Source: Thomasclavelia ramosa DSM 1402 (lineage in GTDB: Bacteria > Bacillota_I > Bacilli_A > Erysipelotrichales > Coprobacillaceae). From it: a stretch of 64,000 nt of DNA. The stretch spans positions 1,054,001-1,118,000 of the forward strand of contig NZ_CP036346.1 in the NCBI RefSeq assembly GCF_014131695.1, read 5' to 3'. The notes under the pieces were generated by a model. That model saw nothing but the letters and a program-made list of their open reading frames with translations. It was not told the origin of the DNA and made no database searches. The translations under genes were made by a program, and so were the position numbers. This document shows positions 16,708 to 27,137 of this stretch, piece by piece (positions within the stretch are counted from its first letter, which is position 1; each line of letters starts with the position of its first letter).

Positions 16708-17664
16708 ATGTATTATTTGGGAGTAGACTTGGGCGGAACAACTATTAAAGAAGGACTCTTTGATGAACAGTTACAATTATTAAAAATGGTTCAAAAAAAT
16801 ACAGGAGCAAGTTTGGGTGCAGATATAGTTTTAAAAAGAATTGAAAAATGTTTAGAAATATTAGTTTTAAAGAATAATCTTTCATTTGAACAGATAGATG
16901 CTCTAGGTATAGGAGTACCGGGTTTGTTAAATCGAAATGACGGTATTTCTTTATTTTCTCCTAATTTTAATAATTGGCACAATGTCAAGATCAAAGAATG
17001 GTTTGAACATAAGTGGCTGATTCCAACTGTAATTGATAATGATGTTAGAATGCATCTTTATGGAGAATTGTATTTTGGAGCTGGGAAAGGTTTTAAAAAT
17101 ATTATTTTAATTGCAATTGGGACCGGTTTAGGTTCTGGAATCGTAGTAGATGGACATGTTTTATACGGTGCAAATGACAGTGTCGGAGAAATTGGGCATA
17201 TGAATATGTATCGTCATGGGAGAGCTTGTCGTTGTGGTAGTAGTGGGTGCTTGGGTAGGTACGTTTCTGCAGTTGGAATGATCAATACGTTTAAAGAAAA
17301 GGATATTGATCATATGAGTATTGTTAATAGATGGGTAAATAATTGTGATGAGATCACTGCAAAGATGATCTGCCAAGCTTATGATTTAAATGATTCGATT
17401 GCCGTTGCGACTCTTAAAGAGACAGGAGAAATACTTGGTTATGGGATAACTAACCTTATTAACTTATTTAATCCTGAACGTATTATTATTGGTGGTGGAG
17501 TATCAAATGCAGGAGAGCGGTTATTAGCTTCAACTCGAGAGGTTGCTGCTATTCATGCTTTGGAAATTGCTAGTAATAACTGTGATCTAGTGGTTGCAGA
17601 ACTTGGGGAACAAGCGGGAATGTATGGTGCAGCTAAATACGCTAAAAGAAAACTAATATTATGA
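16708..17664 (+). CDS. ROK-family sugar kinase (glucokinase-like)
   Basis: A 318-residue ROK kinase. The phosphate-binding DLGGTTIKEG lies near residues 7-16. The catalytic Asp region is VIDNDVRMH. The zinc-binding ROK signature GEIGH...RACRCGSSGCLGRYVS lies near residues 160-188, with the CxCGxxGCxG cysteines intact. The C-terminus IIIGGGVSNAG is typical. ROK proteins with the zinc motif and no HTH are usually glucokinases or N-acetylhexosamine kinases; glucose is a sensible substrate beside galactoside genes. It follows galK across a terminator-like stem. TGA is its stop codon. Confidence 0.85.
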   Translation: MYYLGVDLGGTTIKEGLFDEQLQLLKMVQKNTGASLGADIVLKRIEKCLEILVLKNNLSFEQIDALGIGVPGLLNRNDGISLFSPNFNNWHNVKIKEWFEHKWLIPTVIDNDVRMHLYGELYFGAGKGFKNIILIAIGTGLGSGIVVDGHVLYGANDSVGEIGHMNMYRHGRACRCGSSGCLGRYVSAVGMINTFKEKDIDHMSIVNRWVNNCDEITAKMICQAYDLNDSIAVATLKETGEILGYGITNLINLFNPERIIIGGGVSNAGERLLASTREVAAIHALEIASNNCDLVVAELGEQAGMYGAAKYAKRKLIL

Positions 17665-17763
17665 TGCCGTCGTTAAACTAGATAAATCATACAATAGTAA
17701 TCTTTTTTATTAATATTAGATTAGTATTTTTTATCTCTGTGTTTAATGAGAAAAGAAGTAAAG

Positions 17764-17807
17764 TTTAAAAAGTACAAATTAGGTGAAAACAGTTTGTACT
17801 TTTTAAA
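17764..17807. terminator. 15-bp perfect inverted repeat after the ROK gene
   Basis: TTTAAAAAGTACAAA (17764-17778) and TTTGTACTTTTTAAA (17793-17807) with a 14-base loop. The T-rich right arm could stop transcription from the gal/ROK region; a MITE-like end is less likely. Confidence 0.45.
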
Positions 17808-18136
17808 TTTGGTAATTATTACAAATATTCTTTGTTTATAGTAAAATTAGGAAAGAGAAGTTATCAAGCTTGATGTTATAAATGAGGAAAAATTGAGGAT
17901 TGTGATCTGTATAAGCTTTAAATGGCCAATGATAAATTTTTGAAATATAGCTATTTTTAATCATTTGAAATAACTAGGATTTAATTAGACAATTGATCTG
18001 GGAAATAAGTTATTTTTCCTTAAAAATATTTTTGATAAGCAGATTGTTTTTTATATCTTTAATAAAAAAAATGGAGATAATTAAATTTTTTGCACGAATA
18101 ATATAAAAGGTGCTCGCAATTAAATTTATTGTAGAA

Positions 18137-18226
18137 ATGGTTCAAGGGGAAAATGGTGGATTATTATTTGGAAATGTCAATAAGAGAATTAAGTTATTGT
18201 ATGACGATGAATATGGGGTAAATTAA
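18137..18226 (+). pseudogene. Remnant of a YesM/LytS-type histidine kinase C-terminus
   Basis: A 29-codon frame containing GGLLFGNVNKRIKLLYDDEYG, split here as GGLLFGNVN and KRIKLLYDDEYG, resembles the GIGLKNVNERLKLLYGEEYG end of the GHKL ATPase domain of sensor kinases. Only this scrap survives, with stops on both sides. It suggests that a two-component system was once here. Confidence 0.4.
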
Positions 18227-18303
18227 ATATTTTTAGTATTATTGATTATGATGTGATTATTTCAACTATTTTACCAATTATTCTCAATGAAAATATTGAA
18301 AAA

Positions 18304-18344
18304 ATGAGCATAGTTTGTCAACGGGAGGACAATCTTATGCTCAT
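18304..18344. terminator. Hairpin with T run on the minus strand
   Basis: ATGAGCATA-gt-TTGTC pairs with GACAA-tct-TATGCTCAT around an 8-base loop. On the minus strand six T follow the stem, so it fits a leftward terminator whose gene may have been lost. Confidence 0.4.
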
Positions 18345-18426
18345 TTATATTATACAACTTTTAAAAATTTTATCTATGATTTGAACTTGATTGTCATTTG
18401 TGGGATAATATTGAGCGGTGATAAAA

Positions 18427-18711
18427 ATGAAAGATAGAGAGTTAATAGCTAGAATTATAATAAATATTTTAGATGTAAAAAATTGTCAACAGTGGGAACT
18501 GTTTACCGGAGAAGATATGTATGAACAAGTTTGTAATTATATCTTAAATATTAGTAAAGGAAATAATACTGCCGAAGAATATGCGCGTAAAATGATGGAA
18601 GAAAACAAACCGGTCATTGATAGGATTGTTCAAGGTGAAGATATTCCCAATGAAGAGTATAATGTGTTTACGGAATCTTTTAGAAAATATAACAGAAAGT
18701 TTAGAAGATAG
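18427..18711 (+). CDS. Hypothetical 94-aa protein
   Basis: A small soluble, charged protein that I do not recognise. ATG at 18427 is preferred because GGTGA lies five bases before it; an in-frame GTG at 18418 would add three residues. It contains helical acidic stretches (GEDMYEQVCNYILNI, AEEYARKMMEEN) and a basic end (RKYNRKFRR). It is monocistronic, converging on the DUF2624-like gene across a shared terminator. Confidence 0.6.
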   Translation: MKDRELIARIIINILDVKNCQQWELFTGEDMYEQVCNYILNISKGNNTAEEYARKMMEENKPVIDRIVQGEDIPNEEYNVFTESFRKYNRKFRR

Positions 18712-18733
18712 TAACCCTATTTTTAATGATATT

Positions 18734-18764
18734 AAAAAGCGCCTAATTTTATTAGGTGCTTTTT
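18734..18764. terminator. Bidirectional terminator
   Basis: AAAAAGCgCCTAAT and ATTAGGtGCTTTTT form a stem of about 13 pairs with a three-base loop, with A and T runs at each foot. It serves both convergent small genes. Confidence 0.85.
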
Positions 18765-18765
18765 A

Positions 18766-19023
18766 TTAGTGAATCAAATATTCCTTTTCGATAATTGGCT
18801 TAAATTTGTCACAGGTAGCTTTATTCGTCACATTGGAAATCTCAATAAACAAAATCGGAGTATATTCTTCATTTACGATTGAATATGGGTTATTTTTAAT
18901 TATTTGAAGAATTAACTCTAGGTCACGTTCTTCCATAGAAATATTATGTGCATAACAGATTTCTTTTAGATTATGTAATGATAGATTTTGCAAGCGATGA
19001 TTCACTATTTGCCAATTTGTCAT
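18766..19023 (-). CDS. Small DUF2624-like protein
   Basis: An 85-residue protein starting MTNWQIVNHRLQNLSL. The ATG at 19023 is chosen because AGGAGGATGCTAT lies immediately upstream; the longer frame to 19074 lacks such a site. Length, the N-terminal helix and the KNNPYSIVNEE segment resemble DUF2624 proteins of Firmicutes, whose role is unknown. The family link is made by eye and is tentative. It is monocistronic. Confidence 0.6.
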   Translation of the reverse strand: MTNWQIVNHRLQNLSLHNLKEICYAHNISMEERDLELILQIIKNNPYSIVNEEYTPILFIEISNVTNKATCDKFKPIIEKEYLIH

Positions 19024-19260
19024 ATAGCATCCTCCTTTCAAGCTATATATGATTAACTCATTTTCTATATTCATATTATACCGCTATGAAAAATGGATAA
19101 CAAATGATATAGCTCATTGTTTTTTAATCTACGATAAAGTATTTTTGTTGTTATATTTAAAGATAACCACCCTAATAATATTTGTTTAACTTTCAACAAA
19201 TATTAGTTTTTTCTTATTGTGAAAAAATGTAATTTATTCATAATAAATAGTTTATTATAG

Positions 19261-19282
19261 AACTGTTCATTAACGAACAGTT
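19261..19282 (+). promoter_or_regulatory. Operator-like inverted repeat before marR-MATE
   Basis: AACTGTTC (19261-19268), six bases, then GAACAGTT (19275-19282), ending 12 bases before the MarR ATG. A TATTAT -10-like box lies just upstream. It is the expected place for autoregulation by the MarR protein. Confidence 0.6.
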
Positions 19283-19294
19283 AGGAGTAGAGAA

Positions 19295-19729
19295 ATGAAG
19301 AAAACCTTTTTAATGGCAATTTATCCTTATTTATTAAAGCAATATAATATTATGTTTGAAACAATACAAAAAAAGTATCAAATCACTCAAATTGAAATTG
19401 ATGTATTGGCATTTTTAGCTAATAATCCTGAGTATCATCATGCTCAAGATATTGTCAATATCCGGGGTATTTCTAAGGCGTATGTTTCTTGTTCGCTTGA
19501 CAAACTAGTCAAAAGAGGGCTCGTTGAACGCCAAGTAGATAATGAAAATCGTCGTTGTAATTGTTTGTTTGTAACACCATATGCTAATGAGCTGATTAAA
19601 GAAATTCGGGCTGTTCAAGATAATTATAATGAAATTGCTTATCAGGGGTTAAGTGATCAAGATAAAGAACAGTTTAACCGATTAATTAGCCAAATTTATG
19701 AAAATTTAGGAGGGAATAACAATGAATGA
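19295..19729 (+). CDS. MarR-family transcriptional regulator
   Basis: A 144-residue winged-helix protein. The recognition region AQDIVNIRGISKAYVSCSLDKLVKRGLVERQ and the wing VDNENRRCNCLFVTPYA are MarR-typical. It overlaps the MATE gene by eight bases, so it almost certainly controls that pump and itself through the AACTGTTC/GAACAGTT repeat in its leader. The inducer is unknown; Cys residues near the wing (C-N-C) could sense oxidants, which is speculative. Confidence 0.9.
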   Translation: MKKTFLMAIYPYLLKQYNIMFETIQKKYQITQIEIDVLAFLANNPEYHHAQDIVNIRGISKAYVSCSLDKLVKRGLVERQVDNENRRCNCLFVTPYANELIKEIRAVQDNYNEIAYQGLSDQDKEQFNRLISQIYENLGGNNNE

Positions 19730-21059
19730 GCGACTTGCTAATGAAAAAATTTCAAAGTTACTGCTATCACTGGCGATACCATCGATCTTAGCACAAATGG
19801 TAACCTTGCTATACAATTTAGTGGATCGAATTTATATTGGAAGAATGGAGGATGGAGCTTTAGCAATTGCTGGAATTGGTTTGTGTAGTGCAATTATTAC
19901 AATAATTACCGCTTTTACTAATTTGTTTGGCCGTGGTGGGGCACCATTAGCTTCAATAAGTCTAGGAGCTGATGAAAATGACCAAGCAAATAAAATAATC
20001 TCAAATTGTTTTAGTTCTTTAGTATTAAGTTCAATAGTTATCATGATTGTTTTATATATATTTGGTGAAGAAATTTTATTATTGTTTGGTGCAAGTGCAA
20101 ATACGTTATCATATGCCAAAGATTATTTAAATATTTATTTATTGGGGACGATTTTTGTACAATTAAGTGTGGGAATGAATTATTTTATTAATTGCCAAGG
20201 GTATGCGAAGTTTGGAATGTTAACGTTAGTTATTGGAGGCGCGTTAAATATTATTCTAGATCCAATTTTTATTTTTACTTTAAATATGGGAGTAGCGGGA
20301 GCGGCCTTGGCTACGATCATTTCGCAATTTGTTTCTTTTTTATGGGTAATGCATTTTATTTTTTCGAAACGGTCAACAATAAAAATAAAGAAAGAATACT
20401 TGTTCTTTGATAAAATAATTATGAAAAGAGTATTGGGTTTAGGGATTTCACCATTTTTTATGAATAGTACGGAGGGAATCTTACAAGTATGTTTTAATCG
20501 ACAATTATTATTTTTTGGCGGTGATATTGCCGTTAGTTCTATGACAATTATGGCTTCAATGGCCCAAATTGTCTTTTTACCAATGGAAGGAATAGCCCAA
20601 GGGAGCCAGCCGATAATTTCTTTTAATTATGGTGCTAGACAAAAAGAACGAGTTATTGAGGCAATCAAAATGGTAATTAAGGTGGCCTTGACATTTTCAG
20701 TAATAATGGTAACTTTGATGGAGTTGTTCCCGGCGCTTTTTGTTAGCATGTTTACTAACGATCTAGAACTAATGGAATTGGGGGTAAAGATGTTAAGAGT
20801 GTATATCTTTGGCTATATTATTATTGGTGCTAATAGCTCTTTTCAACAAATCTATACATCATTGGGCGAAGGAAAAAGATCATTTTTCTTTGCTTTCTAT
20901 CGCAAGATAATTTTATTAATTCCTTTGATTTATATTTTACCTAATTTCATTAGCAATGGTGTATTAGCGGTAATGCTGGCAGAACCAGTATCTGATTTAT
21001 TAACAACAGGAACTAACGCGATTTTCTTCAAGCGTTTTATCAATGATAAGTTGAAATAA
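19722..21059 (+). CDS. MATE-family multidrug efflux transporter
   Basis: A 445-residue integral membrane protein with about 12 predicted helices in two homologous halves. Features typical of the NorM/MepA-like MATE family are LALPSILAQMVTLLYNLVDRIYIG-type first helix (SIPSILAQ region), PLASISLGA, and in the second half QGSQPIISFNYGA. It should export cationic drugs or metabolites driven by Na+ or H+. It starts inside the end of the MarR gene, and a GCGAC/GTCGC terminator follows at 21075-21100. Confidence 0.92.
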   Translation: MNERLANEKISKLLLSLAIPSILAQMVTLLYNLVDRIYIGRMEDGALAIAGIGLCSAIITIITAFTNLFGRGGAPLASISLGADENDQANKIISNCFSSLVLSSIVIMIVLYIFGEEILLLFGASANTLSYAKDYLNIYLLGTIFVQLSVGMNYFINCQGYAKFGMLTLVIGGALNIILDPIFIFTLNMGVAGAALATIISQFVSFLWVMHFIFSKRSTIKIKKEYLFFDKIIMKRVLGLGISPFFMNSTEGILQVCFNRQLLFFGGDIAVSSMTIMASMAQIVFLPMEGIAQGSQPIISFNYGARQKERVIEAIKMVIKVALTFSVIMVTLMELFPALFVSMFTNDLELMELGVKMLRVYIFGYIIIGANSSFQQIYTSLGEGKRSFFFAFYRKIILLIPLIYILPNFISNGVLAVMLAEPVSDLLTTGTNAIFFKRFINDKLK

Positions 21060-21074
21060 TTACATAAAAATAAG

Positions 21075-21100
21075 AAAGGCGACAGGATAAGTCGCTTTTT
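21075..21100 (+). terminator. Terminator after MATE gene
   Basis: GCGAC (21079-21083) and GTCGC (21091-21095) extended by A/T pairs and followed by a T run. Confidence 0.75.
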
Positions 21101-21340
21101 GTATGCAATAAAATTCACAGATAATCTATGGGTCAAGAAAAAGCTTTAGTGCAGAGAAAATTATGTAGTTATAATAGGAAAAGTTACAAAGAATATATAA
21201 AGAGTCAATTAAAAGGTGGAATAACTTGTACTTGATTTAAAATAAGAATTAGCGTAAGTGGTAGAGACAGATTGCATGAAATGAAGGAACTTTAGCATTT
21301 ACTCTGTATACCTGCACATGAAAATCTTCAGCTTAGCCGG

Positions 21341-21377
21341 AAGATAATTATTTATATAAAATATAAATAATTATCTT
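21341..21377. repeat. Perfect 17-bp AT-rich inverted repeat upstream of lacZ promoter
   Basis: AAGATAATTATTTATAT and its exact complement are separated by three A. It ends ten bases before the lacZ -35 box. It could be a cruciform or terminator insulating lacZ, or a regulator site. Confidence 0.5.
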
Positions 21378-21387
21378 ATTAAAAGAA

Positions 21388-21440
21388 TTGAAAAATTTAT
21401 TATATTTTAGTAAAATATATATGTATTTCACTAAAATATA
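21388..21440 (+). promoter_or_regulatory. lacZ promoter with overlapping operator
   Basis: TTGAAA (21388-21393), a 17-base spacer, then TAAAAT (21411-21416). The inverted repeat TATATTTTAGT (21401-21411) / ACTAAAATATA (21430-21440) straddles the -10. Its inner halves TTTTAGTaAAATA and TATTTcACTAAAA share the TTTAGTAAA core with the gal operators, suggesting control by the same LacI-family repressor. Confidence 0.65.
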
Positions 21441-21441
21441 A

Positions 21442-24471
<3,030 letters not shown>

Positions 24472-24483
24472 TCAACTAAAAAT

Positions 24484-24506
24484 CTTTTGATAAATGTTAT
24501 CAAAAG
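24484..24506 (+). terminator. Hairpin after lacZ
   Basis: CTTTTGATAA and TTATCAAAAG around a three-base loop, without a strong T run; it probably ends the lacZ mRNA. Confidence 0.55.
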
Positions 24507-24582
24507 TCTCGCAAGTGTTTTTTAGATGGGCTATAATAAACATGTATGATAAATTGAGAAGGAAAAGGATGGTAATGACGAT

Positions 24583-26013
24583 ATGCTAAAAAACGAAGTA
24601 ATGAGTAAAACAAAAATTGTATGTACGATAGGACCAGCATCAGATAACAAAGAGATGTTAACTAAATTAGTTAAAGCTGGAATGAATGTAATGAGACTTA
24701 ATTTTTCTCATGGAACTCATCCTGAGCATCAGGCAAAAATTGATTTGATTACTGAAATCAATAAGGAGTTGGATACAAGCGTTGCTATTTTATTAGATAC
24801 TAAAGGGCCGGAAATTAGAACAGGTGATTTTATCGATGGTTCAACTGAATTTAAAAAAGGTCAGGTTGTCACAATTTGTCAAGAAGATATTGTCGGAACA
24901 AGTGATCGTTTTACAATCACTTATAAAGAATTATATAAGGATGTAAAACCTGGTGGGTTTATTTTGGTAAATGACGGTCAAGTGGAATTGCTAGTTGATC
25001 ATGTTGAAGGTACAGACATTGTATGTGTTTGTGCTAATAACGGAATTGTAAAAAATAAAAGGGGAATCAATGTACCGGGAATTAAATTAGGTTTCGATTA
25101 TCTATCACCAAAAGATATTGATGATTTAACTTATGGATGTACACAACCATTCAATTATGTGGCTGCTTCTTTTGTAAGACGTGCACAAGATGTATTTGAT
25201 GTAAAAAAACTTTTGGTTGAAAATGGTCGACCTGATATTCAAATCATTGCTAAGATTGAAAATAGCGAAGGTGTTGAAAACATAGATGAGATTCTAAAAA
25301 TAGCTGATGGGATTATGGTTGCCCGTGGTGATTTAGGAGTTGAAGTACCTGCAGAGGATGTCCCATTGATTCAAAAGGAAGTCATTACGAAATGTAAGGA
25401 TATGGGAAAATTAGTTATTACTGCTACTCAAATGCTTGAAAGTATGCAGCAAAATCCTCGCCCGACTCGTGCAGAAGTAAGTGATGTTGCCAATGCTATT
25501 TTTGATGGAACAGATGCAATCATGCTATCTGGGGAATCTGCATCAGGCCTATATCCACAAGAAGCAGTAATGACAATGAGTAAGATTGCTTTAAAAACAG
25601 AAAATAGCTTAGATTATGATGCATTACATCGTCAAGCTGTAAGAACTGCTCCACAAGATACATCTGAAGCTATTTGTATGTCAGTTGCAGAAATTGCCTC
25701 TAAATTCCAAGTTGCAGCGATTATTGCTTTTACTGAAAGTGGATTTACTGCTCGAAAAATGTCTCGTTATCGTCCTGAAGCTCGGATCATTGCTGCTACA
25801 CCTGAAGTAGCAACTACTAGAGCCCTTGCAATTAACTGGGGAGTAAAACCAGTAAAATGCAAAACAATGAAAACACGTTCAAGTATGATGGATTATGCTG
25901 AAATCATTGCAAAAGAAAATGGTGTTGAATCGGGAGAACTTATTTTAGTTACTGGTGGTAAACCAGGACTTAAAGGGGATACTAGCTATTTAGAGTTAGT
26001 TCGTGTTAAATAA
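24583..26013 (+). CDS. pyk: Pyruvate kinase
   Basis: A 476-residue glycolytic enzyme that transfers phosphate from PEP to ADP. The signatures are TKIVCTIGPAS, NVMRLNFSHG, the catalytic region IIAKIENSEG (Lys), MVARGDLGVE for the metal and substrate site, and TQMLESM. It has A, B and C domains but lacks the extra PEP-utiliser-like C-terminal domain of Bacillus Pyk. The start at 24583 gives MLKNEVMSKTK; the in-frame ATG at 24601 is an alternative with a weaker ribosome site. A TATAAT at 24532 may be the -10. Confidence 0.97.
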   Translation: MLKNEVMSKTKIVCTIGPASDNKEMLTKLVKAGMNVMRLNFSHGTHPEHQAKIDLITEINKELDTSVAILLDTKGPEIRTGDFIDGSTEFKKGQVVTICQEDIVGTSDRFTITYKELYKDVKPGGFILVNDGQVELLVDHVEGTDIVCVCANNGIVKNKRGINVPGIKLGFDYLSPKDIDDLTYGCTQPFNYVAASFVRRAQDVFDVKKLLVENGRPDIQIIAKIENSEGVENIDEILKIADGIMVARGDLGVEVPAEDVPLIQKEVITKCKDMGKLVITATQMLESMQQNPRPTRAEVSDVANAIFDGTDAIMLSGESASGLYPQEAVMTMSKIALKTENSLDYDALHRQAVRTAPQDTSEAICMSVAEIASKFQVAAIIAFTESGFTARKMSRYRPEARIIAATPEVATTRALAINWGVKPVKCKTMKTRSSMMDYAEIIAKENGVESGELILVTGGKPGLKGDTSYLELVRVK

Positions 26014-26026
26014 TATTAAGGATATG

Positions 26027-26050
26027 ACACCCAGCTTAGCTGGGTGTTTA
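26027..26050 (+). terminator. Terminator after pyk
   Basis: ACACCCAGC and GCTGGGTGT around a TTA loop, followed by TTTA. Confidence 0.75.
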
Positions 26051-26065
26051 TCATAAGGAGGATAT

Positions 26066-26701
26066 ATGTTATTAAAAGATAAAATGAAGAACGGTCAATT
26101 ATATCGGGAATTTGGCCATGAAAATATAGAAGATCAAGAGTATGAAAAAGAAATTGAACGTCAAAGATTAAATTGTAAAGCAAGAATGTTCGAGTATAAT
26201 CATTGTCATCCTGATAATAAAAAAGAAAAACAGGATATTTTAAGAGGGTTACTAGGCCATGCTGGTGAAAATATATGGATTGAAGCTCCCGCTTATTTTG
26301 CCTACGGCTGTAATACCTATATTGGTGAAAATTTTTATGCTAATTTTAATTTGGTTGTTGTTGATGATATTGAAGTTCATATTGGTAACAATGTAATGGT
26401 TGCTCCAAATGTTACATTATCAGTAACTGGTCATCCTGTTGATCCGGAATATCGAAGAGGTGGAACGCAATTTTCATTGCCGATTGTAATTGGGGATGAT
26501 GTTTGGATCGGTGCAAATAGTGTTATTTTACCGGGGGTTACGATTGGTGACAATAGTGTTATTGGAGCTGGTAGTGTTGTAACCCAAGATATTCCAGCAA
26601 ATTCTGTTGCTTATGGGGTACCATGCCGAGTAATTCGCGAAATTAATGATTATGATAAAGAATATTATCGTAAAGGAAAAAAAGTTAATCTTGATTGGTA
26701 A
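26066..26701 (+). CDS. Sugar O-acetyltransferase (Maa/LacA-like, left-handed beta helix)
   Basis: A 211-residue hexapeptide-repeat acetyl-CoA transferase. It has the N-terminal maltose-acetyltransferase helical domain (ENIEDQEYEKEIERQRLNC region) and then a left-handed beta-helix with repeats such as IGDDVWIGANSVILPGVTIG. The catalytic His lies in LSVTGHPVDPEYR near residue 130. It is expected to acetylate maltose, glucose or galactosides as a detoxification step. AAGGAGG precedes the ATG. The exact sugar is not determined. Confidence 0.88.
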   Translation: MLLKDKMKNGQLYREFGHENIEDQEYEKEIERQRLNCKARMFEYNHCHPDNKKEKQDILRGLLGHAGENIWIEAPAYFAYGCNTYIGENFYANFNLVVVDDIEVHIGNNVMVAPNVTLSVTGHPVDPEYRRGGTQFSLPIVIGDDVWIGANSVILPGVTIGDNSVIGAGSVVTQDIPANSVAYGVPCRVIREINDYDKEYYRKGKKVNLDW

Positions 26702-26756
26702 AAGCCCATGCCTTCTTTAAAGGGATACATATTGTATAATAAAGTGAGGTGTTTAA

Positions 26757-27020
26757 ATGGATCCGCTTCAAGATGAATATTACATGATTGATAATCAGTT
26801 AGATAGTCGGCAGCCAATTATTCCATTTTGGTTTTGGTGGTTATTTCCTCCACCATGGCAACCGGGACCACCATGGCAGCCAGGCCCACCGGGACCGGGA
26901 CCACGCCCACCATGGCAGCCAGGCCCACCAGGACCGGGACCACGACCACCATGGCAGCCAGGTCCCCCAGGACCAGGGCCACGACCCCCAGGACCGCCAC
27001 CACGTCCGCCACGATGGTGA
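26757..27020 (+). CDS. Proline-rich protein with WQPGPPGPGPRPP repeats
   Basis: An 87-residue protein of unknown role. An acidic N-terminus (MDPLQDEYYMIDNQ) and an aromatic patch IPFWFWWLFPPP (residues ~22-33) lead to three copies of a 13-residue unit WQPGPPGPGPRPP plus a partial one, ending RPPRW. GPP/GPG triplets recall collagen-like or spore-coat and exosporium proteins, but the Gly-X-Y pattern is not continuous. A GTGAGGTG ribosome site, a good start and its own terminator argue that it is real. The repeat DNA is far more GC-rich than its surroundings. Confidence 0.65.
   Translation: MDPLQDEYYMIDNQLDSRQPIIPFWFWWLFPPPWQPGPPWQPGPPGPGPRPPWQPGPPGPGPRPPWQPGPPGPGPRPPGPPPRPPRW
26853..26987 (+). 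repeat. 39-bp tandem repeats inside the proline-rich gene
   Basis: Units begin with CCATGGCAGCC at 26871, 26910 and 26949, each 39 bp, after an 18-bp partial unit at 26853. Differences between units are mostly third-position, suggesting selection on the protein. Copy number may vary between strains. Confidence 0.85.
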
Positions 27021-27029
27021 AATAGTAAA

Positions 27030-27057
27030 AAATAGGTACACAAATGTGTATCTATTT
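27030..27057 (+). terminator. Terminator after proline-rich gene
   Basis: AAATAGgTACACA and TGTGTAtCTATTT around a two-base AA loop, ending in TTTT. Confidence 0.7.
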
Positions 27058-27137
27058 TCGTGTTTTGATAATTTATTGAATCTTGTTGGAAATATCGTTA
27101 TACTTAAAAGTAAGAGCGAAATATGAAAGGAGATAAT

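Larger units (their letters stand above)
17665..18417. other. 753-base gene-poor stretch with remnants
   Basis: No intact gene is visible. It holds a perfect 15-bp inverted repeat (17764-17807), a short histidine-kinase-like remnant (18137-18226) and a hairpin (18304-18344). The remainder is very AT-rich with stops in all frames and looks like decayed coding DNA. Confidence 0.6.
21060..21387. other. Intergenic region before lacZ
   Basis: It holds the MATE terminator (21075-21100) and a perfect AT-rich hairpin (21341-21377). About 240 bases between them show no ORF with a ribosome site; a short unassigned coding-like scrap around 21230-21350 is possible. Confidence 0.5.

Noticed and set aside
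21230-21355. Coding-like scrap upstream of lacZ (RISVSGRDRLHEMKEL, then stop)
   Set aside because: Too short, no ribosome site and no family match; it is noted only as possible decay.
26853-26987. CRISPR-like array
   Set aside because: The 39-bp units are contiguous with no spacers and encode a protein repeat; no cas genes or other spaced repeats occur in the window.
26795-27043. Glycine-rich and Thr/Ala- or Trp-rich frames on the opposite strand and other phases
   Set aside because: They are mirror readings of the GC-rich 39-bp repeat; they lack ribosome sites, while the plus-strand Pro-rich frame has a start site and terminator.
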